From positions 63,688-127,687 of the forward strand of contig VUYV01000752.1 of assembly GCA_008711295.1 (NCBI GenBank): 64,000 nucleotides of DNA, written 5' to 3'. This document shows positions 39,806 through 53,280 of the stretch, in pieces; the stretch's first letter is position 1; every line of letters begins with the position of its first letter. The notes beneath the pieces were generated by a model. The model was not told the origin of the DNA, made no database searches, and worked only from the letters and a program-made list of their open reading frames with translations. The stretch is from Anarhynchus alexandrinus. Lineage: Eukaryota > Chordata > Aves > Charadriiformes > Charadriidae. The position numbers and the translations under genes were made by a program.

Positions 39806-40649
39806 AGTAAGATATGTTCAGAAGAAAAGCCCACAAATGTATCATACCCCTACTAATTTATCAAAATTAGTGTTGTATTCATATGTTATTTGTTTGAACT
39901 TGGTGTTAAATAAATGCAGGTTCTGTTATGCAACATATCGCATCACAGAGAATACAGTGTACCATGAATTTATCATATCTGGCATGGAATAACCTCAAGC
40001 AATAGGTCAAAATGAAAGCACTTTTTTGATTCTTACTCACAGTCAGACCAAATTACCCCATGGAAAATATCCAGTTTTGAAAGAATGGGTCAGATTCTGA
40101 AGCCTGTAAAGCAGTCACTTATGAATCTGTGTGGGGTACTTCACCAGATCTATATTTACCCAAGCCTTGTCAAACTGCCTTCAAACAGATGTTGTAAATA
40201 ACTCTTGCCTTAAGTCATATCATTTCATTGCTAACGTAAATGAAGTGAGGAGGAGACAAAGAAGGCAGAGCAGAATAGGAAAGGTCAGTGTTACCCTCTC
40301 TATGGTGACAATAAATCATGCTGAACCAGGGGCACCAAAACAGAGGTGGTGGAGGAACTGAAAGGAAGGATACCACAGTACTATCTTGCAGTAGCATGTG
40401 ACTCATAAAGCAGCAATGCATGAAGAGGAGAAAGGGTGATTCACCTGAGAGAATACCAGTACTTAGTACTGCAGCACCTCTCCTTTCAGGAATCTGAAAG
40501 GATACATCTACGCTGCCACCTCAGTGCTGCCCTTGCATTCTCTGCAAGCAGCAAGTCTGAAAAAGAGGACCTCAGGTCTGGTCAGCTGCGTGGAAATACA
40601 ACCCAAAAGTATTACACACCAACTCTCGGTATCTTTTTGAAAGAGGAAT
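39806..40649. other. Intergenic DNA, no feature
   Basis: AT-rich unique-looking sequence. Short ORFs only. Confidence 0.5.
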
Positions 40650-40770
40650 TGTATTTTTACCCCAGTTTCATTGGAAAAGAACTGAGGCACAGATAGATTA
40701 TCTGCCTTTCCCAAACTCAAAATACAAATCAGTGGCTACGCTTTCATTAAAACCCAGATACTTGCTCAAC
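40650..40770 (-). mobile_element. MIR-like SINE remnant
   Basis: Contains the conserved MIR segment (reverse orientation) ACCCCAGTTTCA...AACTGAGGCACAGA followed by the TGCCTTTCCCAAACTCA equivalent of the usual TTGCCCAAGGTCAC, then AAAACCCAGAT. The order and spacing match MIR. Strong divergence indicates great age. Confidence 0.6.
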
Positions 40771-43700
40771 TGTATACCCTCACTACTCAGAAATGACCTG
40801 TAAAAACCTATATGGCCTCAGAATTCCCCTGAATTAGCAAAAGAGCAGCAGCAGCAATTGCTGTTGCAGCAGCAGCCAGTTTAGATGTCTCCATTCAGCT
40901 CTCCTGTCATGCATTTCCTGTGACTAGCTGCCTAACTGGGAACTTTGTATATTTTAAAATCACATTTCGAAATGAATAACTGCAATTTCTAAAATTGTAT
41001 TTCTGTATTGGACTGTAACACTATATAACTCAAACATAATGTCTGCTGACACGCATTTCATATACACAAGAGTATCAAACCTAGTAAGTAGAGAAAAGAG
41101 AGCTAGGGGAGTAATTGGTAGCATCAGCTTTCAAGTAGATTGGTTGAATTTAAGAAATCATGAGAGAATTTCATTTTTGGGTCAGCAAGCTGGTAAGCCT
41201 AACAATTGCAGATTCTATTATTTCCACGCCTGGCTCTCCGAAAGACTGGAAGGAGGAGACGAAGAGATACACGATACATCGGCAGAGCTGCACCGCTGAT
41301 TAAGAGGATACCAGAAAGCTTACTCTGCAGTACCGAGCACTCGGATGCCATCTGTCTCTCCTCCTCAGAAGATCTGCAGCGCTGGACAAAGAGATGGGAG
41401 GGCTCTGGGTAACCCAGCCAGCCCCGGCAATTCACTCCTGCTCCTGATCTAGAAATGGAGGGTTTAACTCGTCTCTCATCTGCATGCGCGTCTGAGGCAC
41501 AGAAAGGAGGATTTTGCTTCGAATGATTTTCACAGAACCGATCAAATCTAGTGCTAGGAGGGGAGCATTACTCTGCAAGGTGTGCTGGATATTGAGGAGC
41601 AGTAACTGTGATATTCCGCTGCCAGCTGTATGCGACATGCTTAGTATACCTAAGTGTGTCATTGACTGCCTTCAAAGATCCATCACCTCTTGGTGAAGGA
41701 TGTCCCTGGTTTATACTGAATTAAGGACACTATAAAAGTAAATTAGGCAGGACCGAAAACCAAGGAATGTTTTTTTTCCAATTAAGAATGCAAGAAGCAA
41801 TTAGTTAGGCAAATTGCAGTTGGAATTTGGCCAGCAACATCAAATTCTGTTTTTATGAGAAGCAGCATAGGATGCTTAAGAGCACAAATCTAATCTGAAA
41901 AAGGGAGCAGAGATGGAATAACTGCTCTTTTTTCCTTGTCTTAGTAATGTTCTTTCATTTTCCAAATTTTTGCTTATAAATTACTTAATTATATTCTCTA
42001 TTCATAAACATTCTACTATACAGTCGCCTGGAAGTCTAATCCTGCAATTGTTATTGCAAATTAACAGAACTATGATTTGATGGGCTATACATTCAGACTG
42101 TAAAATATCAGAAGAAAATCTTTGATCAGGAAATTAAACATATCTTACTGAAGTCAGTCCAGGTCTTATATATTCTAATCCAAACACAGAAGCTCCAAAT
42201 ATGAATCTGGGGACTTGTTTAATTTTTATATCTGAATGAGACACCTTTTTGTTTCTTTCATGATTACAAAAGCCAGAGAAAATAAAGGTGTCATTTTTGA
42301 CACAGATGTAAATTTGTGTTATGGTGGACATTTTTTATTTGTTTGCAAAGCAAATTTTTGTTGCCTGAAGTGGAGGCAAATTTCTAAACAAAATGAAGAG
42401 CAAAGCATAGTCATAACAAGCAACGCTCCCTGAACTTGATAGGGCCACCGTTTGTTAAAAAAAAACCCCTATGATAACAAAGTACTGTAGAGGCAGATAA
42501 AGGTTTGTTGTTAATATGAAAGGTATGAAAGCTGAACAAAGAAAACTGACAGGATAAGATGATTTTAACTTTTAACTGTACATATAAATATATATATGTG
42601 TGTATGTTATTGAGAATGAAAGGAAAATATTCCTTCAGATGGGTTTACAAAGGGAAGAGCTAGAAGAAGCAATTTTCATTTTTCTTTTGTAATCTAGATA
42701 GTGTAAAATTATTCTGTCTTCACAACCTCAAGGCAAAGAAGACAGCCTGCTTCTCTAGCTATAAAAAACAATCTGTCAGATTTTTTTTAAAGGAAGTCAC
42801 AACCGATTTCTCATAAAATAAAAAGCAGGAGGATTAGAGAGCTTTGTGGTGACAATGAAATCTGCTCAAAACTTTTACAGTGAAACCCAGAGCTCCGGTG
42901 AGGTCCTGCTTGAGGCATTCATCCCTCAATAAAAGCAGTTTAGATTCCGTAGTTCAGGGCTCGAACTGCCAAACATTTAGAAGTCCTTATTCATCAGGAT
43001 TTAATTTTTTGCAGAAGAACCTATATTTGAGTAGAGCTGAAGGTTAACAAAATTAAAACAACCTACAACATATGATCCCCACAAATGCAACATCTACACA
43101 ATCCTTGTCCTCCCCTTAGAAAAGCAGTTGCAAAGGAGTTGGAAAGATATTTCTCCAAAAATACAGTTCTAAACAAACTGTGTCATGTAATGTGTTAAAT
43201 TTACTATTCTGTCATATTACATGCTACTATGATCAACTGGCATTCTTTTTGTATACTACCTATTTGCTGTAACAGTTAATTTCCAGCTCTGGGGTGATGC
43301 TCAGTTGTTTCCCTTTTGTGGATTTGAATATGGTCATAGTCCCCCCAAAGTTTTCAAGAGCCCCAATATTGTTACTGGACTACTCTCTAAGAAACTATCT
43401 GTTCTTCTCTGGGCCTAAAGCCCGATCTAGCGCCTATGAAAAGACCCTGATGATCTTTTAAACACTAAGCTCAGGCACCTGGGGCAGGGTCAAAGGAATT
43501 GAGGCAAGAATCCAGCTTTTCTATCCAAAACTTGTTTGCAAAGGCTGGATCATAGTCTTATTTAGAGCTGAACAAGCTCAATTTGTGCAAGTAGGGTGTG
43601 GGGAAATCTTCCAGTACTGCTCACGCTTGGTCATTTGCCAAGACAAAACAGAATCTGTCTCCAAATTAGCGAGTACTTAAGATCAGGGATTTTATGCCTG

Positions 43701-43951
43701 TATTTGTTTCTTTAGTGGTTAGCATGCTGTGGAAGGTGTGCAAACAATCAGTCGCGAACCTCCTGAATACAGACAGTCCTCTGTGCCAAGTCATTAGAAG
43801 TCCAGGGTAGTATTTAATTTACCAGTTTACAGAGATCACCGTTGTGTTAGGTGCTGGCTAGCACAGAGAGCTAGCACAGCTCTAGTGCAGGTAAAAAAGA
43901 TTCATAGCTGTCCCTGATAGTTACAAAAAGATCTTAAAGGAACAAAAGGAA
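40771..43951. other. Intergenic DNA with a GC-richer island
   Basis: Mostly AT-rich. It has a CAG-repeat-like palindromic patch (GCAGCAGCAGCAATTGCTG) near 40.85 kb. A locally GC- and CpG-richer segment at about 41.22-41.50 kb could be a small regulatory element or noncoding exon. An (AT)n/(GT)n patch lies near 42.58-42.61 kb. No gene recognised. Confidence 0.4.
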
Positions 43952-44203
43952 CAGCAGCCTACAGCTTCTTGAAGGGCAGTTACAAAGATGATGGAGCCAA
44001 ACTCTTCTTGGTAGTTACAGACAATGTAGTAAGAGGCAATCGCCACATAGGTTTGGGTTGGGCATTAAGGAAAATACAGAGACATGGTGGAACCTCTGTC
44101 CTTGGAGGTTTTAAGGACTTGGCCAGGCAAGACCACGGCTGGCAACAGTTCTGCATCGAGGGGACCTCCAGAGATGCCTTCAACTGGCATTTCTGTCACA
44201 CAA
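43952..44203 (+). mobile_element. CR1 LINE, 3' part with internal deletion
   Basis: Begins with CAGCAGCCTACAG...GAAGGGCAGTTACAAAGATG and contains CTGTCCTTGGAGGTTTTAAG and the GACTTGGCCAGGCAAGACC equivalent. It ends TGCCTTCAACTGGCATTTCT. Compared with the usual CR1 order, the segment between the coding end and the CTGTCCTTGG region is missing. The ORF across it is an artefact. Confidence 0.75.
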
Positions 44204-47011
44204 TGAAGTCAGATATCCATTTTCTGTAGACTTACTTACATAATCTTGTGCTTTTGGAAATCTCTACTTTAACAGGATTTTAACCTTCACGCTGTGTGTA
44301 TGAGAGTGGAGATGGAAGAAGTAAACAACTGGTAGAAAAGAAAGGATACTCTTTGTGCTTATCTTGATTGATATTTTCCAAGTCTGAGGAAGAACATCAA
44401 ATAGGTATTTTGTTACTGACTGAGAAGATGTGACATTCACATAACCCCCAAAGAGGTAACATTCAGCACTTTTAACTGAATTGTATTTGGATTTTGTGCA
44501 TGCGTACACGGACCTCAAAATTCAGGACAGGTGAAATCTGAGGGACAGAACCTGACTACATAGAACCGGCTGGCATTTCACTCTTAAAATAAAACCTGTA
44601 TTTTCCAGATAGATGCATCACACAGCTATTATTCATTGCATTGGGGTAGTTACAACACTGCATCTATCTTCCCTGTGCAAGTGAGAGCCGAGTTTGATCC
44701 TGGAGTAATAAATTTGTTTTATTGTATGTAAGTGGCATTCGCCTTTTGCTTGTTTTAATGGAAGTTTCAAAATCAGCTTTGCAAGTACCTATATTATATT
44801 TAGACATACATACACTTCCATGAAAGAGAAGTTTCCACCCCCTCATCAAGAAGTGTGTGATCATTCTCAAAGCTCAAGTATGCAACCTGTCTTCAGCTTG
44901 AAGCCATGTCTTTGAAAACGAGCATCCTTTTTCAGTTACTTTAGGGAGCTTTGGTTTGGGGAAAGGAGGAAGAGTGGAGGCTGGCTTATTTTGCTTGTGC
45001 TCAAGTGGAAGAAGTCTCACCCGATGTTACTGTAATAGAATCACAGGGAAGGAACGAGCGATGTAGAAATCTGCACAGTTGCCTGGAGGCCAGGGCTGAG
45101 TTTACAGCAGGCTGCTCACCTCTCATCAAACCAGACTCTGTAGCAATGCCAAAAAGCAAGCATTCATACCAGACTAAGCAGAACACTACACCTATTTACA
45201 AAGAATAACATGTCAAGAGCAATTCTCTTTAGAAAATTCCTCATTAATCATGGTGGTTTAAAGGCTTCCTGTGCAACTTAAGACGACAAAAAAGGAAGAG
45301 AATATGTTACAGCAGAACTCGGAAATCACCTACCGCATTACTTAGTGTTCACTAGAACTTAAAAAGGTACTCAGCCATTTCAGAAAATGATGACTCGTGT
45401 AGCATTACTTCTGTTTTCTTGCCTAGAAAAGGAGATGTTATTTATAAAAAGGTAAAAGATTGAGAAAGCAGCTTGGTAAGATATCCTGTCACATACTTCA
45501 GATCAGATTCCTCATTTATAATTTATAATTTCATGAGGCCATTCAGTTTGTAATTTCCTTTCTTCCCTTTTCTATCACCAAAATGTGAGAACAAAGACAG
45601 AAATAATGAGTCAGAGAGAGACTTTTGCCTCTAGAAATACCCTCACCCTGAAACTAGAAATCTTATTATGAATTTATCCAGTAAAGTAGAATGAGATAAT
45701 TAGGAAGCTAAATCACAGAAGTATTTTGTAGCTTCAATTTTTATACATACACATTTCTATACCTATTATACTGTTTAGAAACTATGTCTCCATCTGAAGC
45801 ATATGGCAATGGTACCCACCAGAGCTGCATCCTGGGACATCAGTGAGTTGTCCTGGCTGTGCAGCCTTGTGGTGGGTCCACAGTAGTTCTGCCTACTCTT
45901 GTTCATTGAAGGGGAGACATGACTACTGTCTTTCTGCAGATGAACCAGAAGGAGCTCAAGCTTCCTTAAACATATCTGCCATGTTCATCCTAATACCTTG
46001 AGGTGTACCAGCAGACAGATTAGGCTGCATTTTGATGTCACCTTTAAGACAGTCTAGGTGCAGATGGCAACTGAAGTGTGTGATCTCACTCTTCCCCAGC
46101 ACCCCAAGAGATGATGCTGCTCCCAGCTTTGCACTGACGCTTGCACTCAATGCATGAAGGAGACCAAAAAGTGATCTGGCTGGAAACTATTGCTTATTGC
46201 TGGGGTTTCAGGCAGAGCAGCCCCCCGACCTCAGTTGCATGAGAGTGCATGAAAGCGAGAGGCAACACAAGGAGGCATGGGTAAAGCATGGCATGGAGCA
46301 GAGGGGTGGGTAGCAACCTTCTCTTTCAGCAGCAGCAGCTATTACTTAAGTTCGCTCAAAACGTTCATGCAACCACAACCACACTTACACTTCTGTGGTA
46401 CCTCTTCTGTGGGGATGGGAGTACCAGTGAAGCAGTGTCCTTCCTGGCTGGGCACCCTCCCAGGGGCAGATTGCAAAAGCCAACAAATTCCTTCCCCTTC
46501 CTTCAGGGTCTTAATCTGTGGCATACAAAGCTCTTGCCTCAACCTCTCAACCTTAAGTGTTTCTATTGTCTTTTACACCTATAGTATGGGCCAACTAGAG
46601 ACAACACTTTCACATACAGCTGCTAGCAAGTAGGTTAGACATTTAGTAGAAGAAAACATCCTCGTTTTATTTTATGAGAAACTTCTCAGGTTTCCAGTTG
46701 GACTTTGGTTCCCTTATAGCACACCGGCAGTGCTAAAGGCCACACATGTGGTATAGATTCTGGATTGTGCTATAAAGGAACTGGAAACGCAAAAATGTTT
46801 CATCTGGCTGGAACACTTTTGGACAACAATACCTTGCAACAGCCAAAGGGGCAAAGGAGGGATGAAAGGCTAATGCTATACCTCTATAACTTTGTTACTG
46901 CAGGTCCTGAAATACTGTTTGGTTGTAAAATTTCATTATTCATATCCCTGAGGAAAAGTGGGCAAGTCTATGTCAAGCAGCCAAGTGCTTTATAGGGATG
47001 GAAATCTAAGG
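44204..47011. other. Intergenic DNA, no gene
   Basis: AT-rich. Several ORFs of 60-118 codons on both strands overlap each other and look random. No repeat recognised. Confidence 0.5.
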
Positions 47012-47085
47012 CTGAATTAGGAAAATTGTTTTAGATGATCTTAAGGTCCCTTCCAACCTAAACCATTCTATGATTCTATGATTCA
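47012..47085 (+). mobile_element. CR1 LINE, very short 3' tail
   Basis: TTTTAGATGATCTTAAGGTC, then CCTTCCAACCTAAACCATTC and two ATTCTATG units: only the last 70 bp or so of a CR1 is left. It has the same terminal repeat as the 22.2-kb copy. Confidence 0.88.
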
Positions 47086-49690
47086 TGACAACTTGCCGTT
47101 TGCATTCAACAGAATTGTAGAATAAGCATTTTGATAGAGTATACATGACAGAACTCAGAAAAGGGAATAATAACCTTAGCACCTGTGGCACAAACACCAC
47201 CTGTAGATTTGTGTGGCATTTGCATGTACAGTTTAGAAGAGAATTTGTAGACATACATATCTAAACAGAAAGATAAATGGATTTCATAATATCAGAACTC
47301 CAGTTTGTACTGATATGCTTCACGATAAAAGACTGAAGAGTGCTTATGGTGGTCCTGTTCTGGTAAACCTTTAACTTTTTGGAGTGGTTAAGTAACACCT
47401 TTCTTTTTTGCTCTTTGCAATAGTCGTGTAGCACTGTGGGGGAAAAGAAAGTGGATTTGAAGTCCACCTTAAAAGTAGTGAGCTTTATTGTTTTATCAGC
47501 ATTATTCCTACTGAAAGGCTGTTGAAGAACTTCATTGCCCATAGTATTAGGATTGTTCCTTGAATTTTCAGCCCAAATCAATACACTTTCTAAAAAAAAC
47601 ACCAAACCCGAAAACCTCCCAAAAAACAAGACCCAAAGTTGGTTCTTCAGCTGAATTCTCCTTTGTTGCAAATTAAACTAATTTCATTTTGCCACTTCCC
47701 TTAGCAGAAATGACAATTATACAGCAACAGTTTTATCAATCGCTTCTTTATAACCTTTATAGCCCTTTTTGTGTTAGAAGACGTACATGAATTGCATTTT
47801 CTCACTTGAAATTTCTTGCTTCTAGACCAAAGACAGCCAGTTGTTTCAACCTCTATTCATAGGACCTGTTTTCTGAACCTCTTTTTTCTGCTCTTCTCTC
47901 TTACAGCCTCCTCAGAGTGCGGTGCCCTAAGCCGGCACACACCTAAGCCAGCACACACCTCTCGCAGAAGCTTCTACAAGGAGGAGCAGAGCACAGTAAT
48001 TATCTCCCACGTGTTTCATATGACATTTTTTATTAATATGCCCCAGAATACCATTTCCCATTTTTGGCATCACATTGCTGGCTCATATTTCACCTGTAAT
48101 CCTCCGTAACAACACCTTGTTTTCTGCCATGCTGTTTCTCTGCCAGATATTCACTAACTAGTATTTCTACATTTCATTTCCCTTCCCGTAGCGTAGCGCT
48201 TCATACTCACCTTTCCTGCAGTATTTATACTGGAGGTGACATCCATATGTATGTCATCAGTCAGCCTGACTCCTTTATTACAGAAGAAATAGCTGTAGCT
48301 CTTCTAGGAAACACTGCTTACAGGTGTGTTGACGATTAGTTACATCTGCTAGGGGAAAAAGAGACAGGTAGGGCTGCATATGGTGGAAAAACATTGATCA
48401 ACAATTATACAATTAAACTGTAGTGTGGATTCAGCAGGCCCTCAAAGCTATTTTATGCCTATAGATCATTACCTAGAAGCGAATGTACAGGTCTCCTGGA
48501 GAACATCACAGAAAGAAGGCAAACTGCACAGTAGATTTATGACAAGAACAAATGTATGCATTTGTGCTGCACCCCGTGAAACCGATGGATTGCGGCAGAA
48601 CAGCAGGGCTGTAGGAGTCATTTGCTAGTGAAAAATGTGCAGAGCTTGTTTAAACCTTTCAAAGTACAAAAGGGAACAAGAATTCAAGCTCAGGCATGAC
48701 AGTTACCATATGCCAGTTGGTTTTTTTTTGTATATTCTTCCTAAAAAACACAGGGCGGGGGTGGGGAGAACATCTCATTTGGGCATAGATTGCCCTTATT
48801 TGCATTTGTGGAAGTGTGCGAAGAACTTTTCCCTGTCCTTTGAGCTCAGGTCACCCACAGAGCAACTCTGATAGTCCAGAAACCATTTTTTTTCTCTGTC
48901 TGTCCTACTGCCCACCCAGGGAGGTTGCTAAGCTCAAATGATCAGTATAGTCGCCCTTCTTTCTTCGCCACCCTGCAGAACAGGGCAAGGGGAATACCCT
49001 GTAGACGGTCCAGTTCACGTAGTACCAAGTGCACTTCATGAAAAACTTGAAAGCCCATCCCGGCCTGATATCAGAGCTCCTTTTTATCAGGAGGCAGCAC
49101 TGCATAAAAGATTGTGCTAATTGCGACAATCCAGCCTTGGTGAGCGATTCTTTTGGAGGTGATAGGGTCATTTTCCCAAGGAAACCTGAGGTACCCCTTA
49201 CTGTAGCCAAACCAATGTATTGTATTTGCATAGCTTGATGCATATCATCATCCTACCTGACAATTTTTGCCCACTGTAAGTTGTATCTGCATATTATCTG
49301 TTCTTAGTTTACTTGTACCACTGGTGTTGAATGGGAAATGGCTGTTACTTCTCTGCAAAACCTACATTTACACAATTGGTCAATGTGGTCTGAAAACTTC
49401 ATTTAGAAGGAATAGAAATACTTAGGATAGCAAAATAAGGACTATTAGAGTAATGGCCCTTGTGCATTACTACTATGGGTTTGAGAAATGAAGAGCAAGT
49501 TATTTGGTAGGGTATTGTAAAATGGAAATGGAAAACCATAATGAAAATGTTGTGCCTCAACTGTAGCCACTCTATTACTCCATCTGTCAAAAATTACTCA
49601 CCACAAATGGCAAAATAAGTGGAATTGTCCCTGGTTATGTTGCGTAGTTCATACACCCAATACACTGGAACACATACTGGGTTTTCAGAT
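47086..49690. other. Intergenic DNA, no gene
   Basis: Contains a two-unit tandem repeat (CTAAGCCGGCACACAC then CTAAGCCAGCACACAC) at 47927-47958. A minus ORF of 112 codons (48905-49243) resembles no known protein. Confidence 0.45.
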
Positions 49691-49704
49691 TCTTCAGTGA
49701 TACT

Positions 49705-49792
49705 GGTAACTATGTATATGTGTGTATATGCACACATGTACATACATATAGATGTACATATGTAAGTATGTACACATATATAGATATACAAA
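49705..49792. repeat. ATGT/ACAT-rich simple repeat
   Basis: Imperfect alternating purine-pyrimidine sequence (TATATGTG, ACATACAT, TATAGATG units). It gives a spurious YIC/YICTS-type ORF on the minus strand. Confidence 0.85.
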
Positions 49793-52396
49793 AACACAGA
49801 CACAACATTGCACTTGTAATTTTTTTGCACTTGTAAAGTGTGGGTAGAAACAGCAGTTTCAGATGCCATACCAACCATATATATTTTCACTTACAAATTC
49901 CTATGAAGTTGCTTTACTCAAAACTGTTTTCATTATCATTTTTCTGTGAACTTGTCTCCACTTTCTTCTGATTCTTGAAGTTAGTATTCAGGTTGAAATA
50001 CAAAGCATTACGAATGAAATACAAAGCATGGATTTCACTGAGAGCTTGCATGAACTCTGGGCCAGTGAAACCACGTTCCTTGAATATTCATGCCCTCAGG
50101 GGCCGCGTGTGCCTCGGTATTGAATAACATCCACAAGTACTTGATTTGCCACTCTCTTTACAGCCTGTGACACGTTGAAGACACTTGGTCACTGAAACTT
50201 CCAACTCACTGCTCCTTGTCAGAGAACCACTGGTTAATGCCTTTGAGGAAAGATTTATCCTCAAAACTTCACTTTTCATGATACTGACTCTCAACCCGTT
50301 CCTCAAGGCTTGGCAAGAAATGAATTCCAGACCAGAGACTCTTAGATAAATTTAAGATTTGGGTACAATGACAAAAATTCATATTATCATCATGATTTCT
50401 GCTGCTAAAAGCAAGTGCTGGTGAAGCTGAGAAGAATTTGGCTTGTTGATTGTCTGTATGAAATGAATGTAAAGATAGTAGTTCTGAATATAGCAGCTTA
50501 TGAAACTGAGCATCACCAGACTGTCACTGTGTCTAAAGAAAGCAGTAAATGAAATACTTGCTGACACCCATTAGACTACCATGGTGGCAGTCTGATGGTG
50601 AAGTTTAATGATTTTAATGGTGTAGTTCAATGGTAACAGACCACCATGGTGGCAATCTAAGGCGGCCTTGAGGCTGCTTCTGTAAATGCATGGCCTCAAT
50701 GCATACCGCATCCAGGTATACGAGTGAGCGTGGGTATGGTGGATAATTTGTTCCTGTCAAAGTCACCCAGGATGTCTCTTAAACCAGATAATCTTTAAAG
50801 GGGAAAATGCATGTTGATTGTAGCTGAATGTAAATAGCTATTAAAATATTGGAAACAATGTTACAGAAGACAAATGAAAAATAATAAAATCCTTTTGTAA
50901 AATATAGCATTACTAACATACACTCCTGTATGTCCTTATGGATCTCTGAGACTTAAGAAACTGAAAGAACAACCCAAAAGCTTCTACCCTGAATGTTATC
51001 GTTAAGTATTAACTTTCTTCAGCTCACCTGGGTGGTCTTACTCTGTATCTCCAACAAATGCTGCTAGGAATCTTTGTGCACTCTCCATCCATTTGTTCAG
51101 CACTGGACAGTCTACTTTCCCAGGTTCTGCCATACTCCTCAATGATCACATTTCTTCTTCTTGACTAACTGTTTGCTCATCCTACAAGTGCCAGATTATA
51201 TGATTTTTTTTTTCCCCGTGTGCCTCCAGTCAATAGATGCCGAGCTCAAACTACATCTGCTGAACTGCTCTTTGGATTGCCTTGTCAAGTATTGTTTAAG
51301 TGAGGCTGCAAAAAATCATTTTGGGTAGGACTCACTTTCAAGATGTATCATATTTCGCAATGAAAACTCCTTTTGTAGAGGGCCAATATGCAGATGATAT
51401 TAAATCAATTGCAGCAGCTATTAAATCAGATTACTTTCTTTGACTTTGCTCCTAGAGCCTGTTTTATGCTTTCCATCAAATCCAGTGCTCTCCAGTGTCC
51501 TTTCCATAAAACAAGAGGTACAAAGCCAGCGTCACTTTTACAGCTTTTGATTGGCCATGATACTTTTGGCTGACAGACTTGCTACAGATGTAGTAAATAC
51601 AGACTCATACAGCCTCCGATCCAGCCCTCAGGCAAGGACCTAAACTCACACTATCAAGGTCAAGTACTCCATCTATAATTTAAATCACTGCACCTGGGAT
51701 CATGACAGTTCTCTGCCTTACTACTATGGATAAGGACTGCTCTCTGCAAATCAGGAAATCACAAGCAAAACAACCAACGGGAAAGACATTAGTTACTTGT
51801 AGGCAAAATAACTTGCTTACTATACTGATAAGACAATCGTTCAGAAAGCGGTCTTATCGCTTTCTGGCTACAGCCTGGCTATCTTGTCCCAGAGTCCAAA
51901 ACAGACAACACAAATGTCTCCTTGTATTGTCTGCTGCCTGGCACATGTCTTTCATCAGACTTCAAAGTTCAGGGGCATCTTCTGTCTTATCTAGAAGAGT
52001 GTCAATATGAAAAACTGGCAACGCAGACATGGGAACTAGGCCAATAACCTTTGAAAGAATTGTACTTTGAACTTCACCGTTAGTCACACCGCCAGCTCAG
52101 ACGAGCAGTAATGCAATGAGTGGCTGATGCACCAAGTGTTCGTTATTTGCACCACCGTGAAGGCGACATCAGTTTGTGCGGATACAAACCGGCATATGAG
52201 CATGAAAGAAAATTATTTACATTAAAGCTGCTGTGGTTCTTCTAGATGTCATCAATGTGGAGTTCTGGGCTCACTTTCTTGCTCCCTCCATCACCTTCAG
52301 ATCTGAATTATGAAGGAACAAGGAACAGAGCGATCCCACTGCTTTCGCCTTTGTGTGAAAGCATGAGGAGGCTTAGAGCACACAGCCAGCACTTAC
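49793..52396. other. Intergenic DNA, no gene
   Basis: Apart from the spaced direct repeat at 50.6 kb, nothing recognisable. ORFs are short and random-looking. Confidence 0.45.
50574..50658 (+). repeat. Spaced 20-bp direct repeat containing CCATGG
   Basis: GACTACCATGGTGGCAGTCT at 50574 and GACCACCATGGTGGCAATCT at 50639 match at 18 of 20 positions, with 65 bp between starts. CCATGG is itself palindromic. Confidence 0.7.
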
Positions 52397-52537
52397 CAGC
52401 TTAAAGGCTCCTCTGTCATGCACAGGAGATGCACATACATCTACAGTAGGGTCATCCTGGACCCTGATGACTGCTAGATCAATGCTGTTTTTTTCCAGGG
52501 GAAGAGTAAAATTCCACAGTGGCGTACAGGATTTGTT
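52397..52537 (-). other. Candidate 47-codon exon, unrecognised
   Basis: On the minus strand a pyrimidine tract ending TTGCAG precedes 141 nt that are open in one frame, then a strong donor GTAAGT. The peptide contains PLWNFTLPLEKNSIDL and DPTVDVCASPVHDRG. No family is recognised. By chance a 47-codon open frame between GT and AG is not rare, so this is only a lead. The next open segment upstream on the same strand is at 53.06-53.27 kb. Confidence 0.2.
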
Positions 52538-53055
52538 CTGCAAGAGCAAAATAAATTGGGAAAGGAAGAAAACACTGTCAAAAGCATAAAGGATGGGGAG
52601 ACAGGTTTTTTGCAGTTTGATGGATGACTCATTTTATTTGGCCCTGCATACTGCTGATACTCTCCCCATTTAAAATTTATACTGAAAGTTCTTAGTCAGT
52701 AACTCTTTTCAACACTATCAACACTAGTAATAAAGTTTATAAAATCCTAATCTTCGAGTCAATCTTCCTCACTCCCCATTATTTCTGTTCCCTGAAGGGC
52801 AAAACGTGAGCCTACGAGTCTACCTCACACAATTTTCTTACTCTGTGGAGCTTGTGAACTTTACCTCTGTTTTTTTTTTTCTCTGAGCTGACATGAGTGT
52901 GAGTCATATGATTCCTGTTTCTGTTTTCTTTTTCCAGCTGTTCCAGGTATGGTGAAAATGACTCACACAAAGGACCAAAAGGAAGTACTTGTGGCTCGCT
53001 AAGAGGAAATCTGCAAATCACCTTTCTTCTTTCTTTTTCAATTTGCTGTTTTTAA

Positions 53056-53280
53056 AAGGAATTCATTAATTCTCCTGCCACTCTGGCACACTGGGAAACT
53101 GACGGTCCAGTTTCTCTGTGCGGGTAGATCACCAAACTACACCAAGTCTTACCAAAGTCGTCAGACATCCATATAATCCTGGCCACCATCTGTACCATGG
53201 AAGCATACAGAGAACACACTTGGTGATTTTTGAGGCTGTCATGGAAGAAACTGGAACTCAGCTGATGTGTAAATATTCAA
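53056..53280 (-). other. Open segment with Asp-box-like motif, unrecognised
   Basis: About 75 codons open on the minus strand between stops. It contains SDDFGKTW, an exact match to the Asp-box pattern SxDxGxTW found in sialidases and Vps10 proteins. A possible donor GTAAGA overlaps the motif. A single Asp box has weak specificity and no other family feature is visible, so no function is assigned. Confidence 0.15.

Noticed and set aside
49594..49890. 98-codon minus ORF with repeated Tyr-Ile-Cys
   Set aside because: Translation of an ATGT/ACAT simple repeat.
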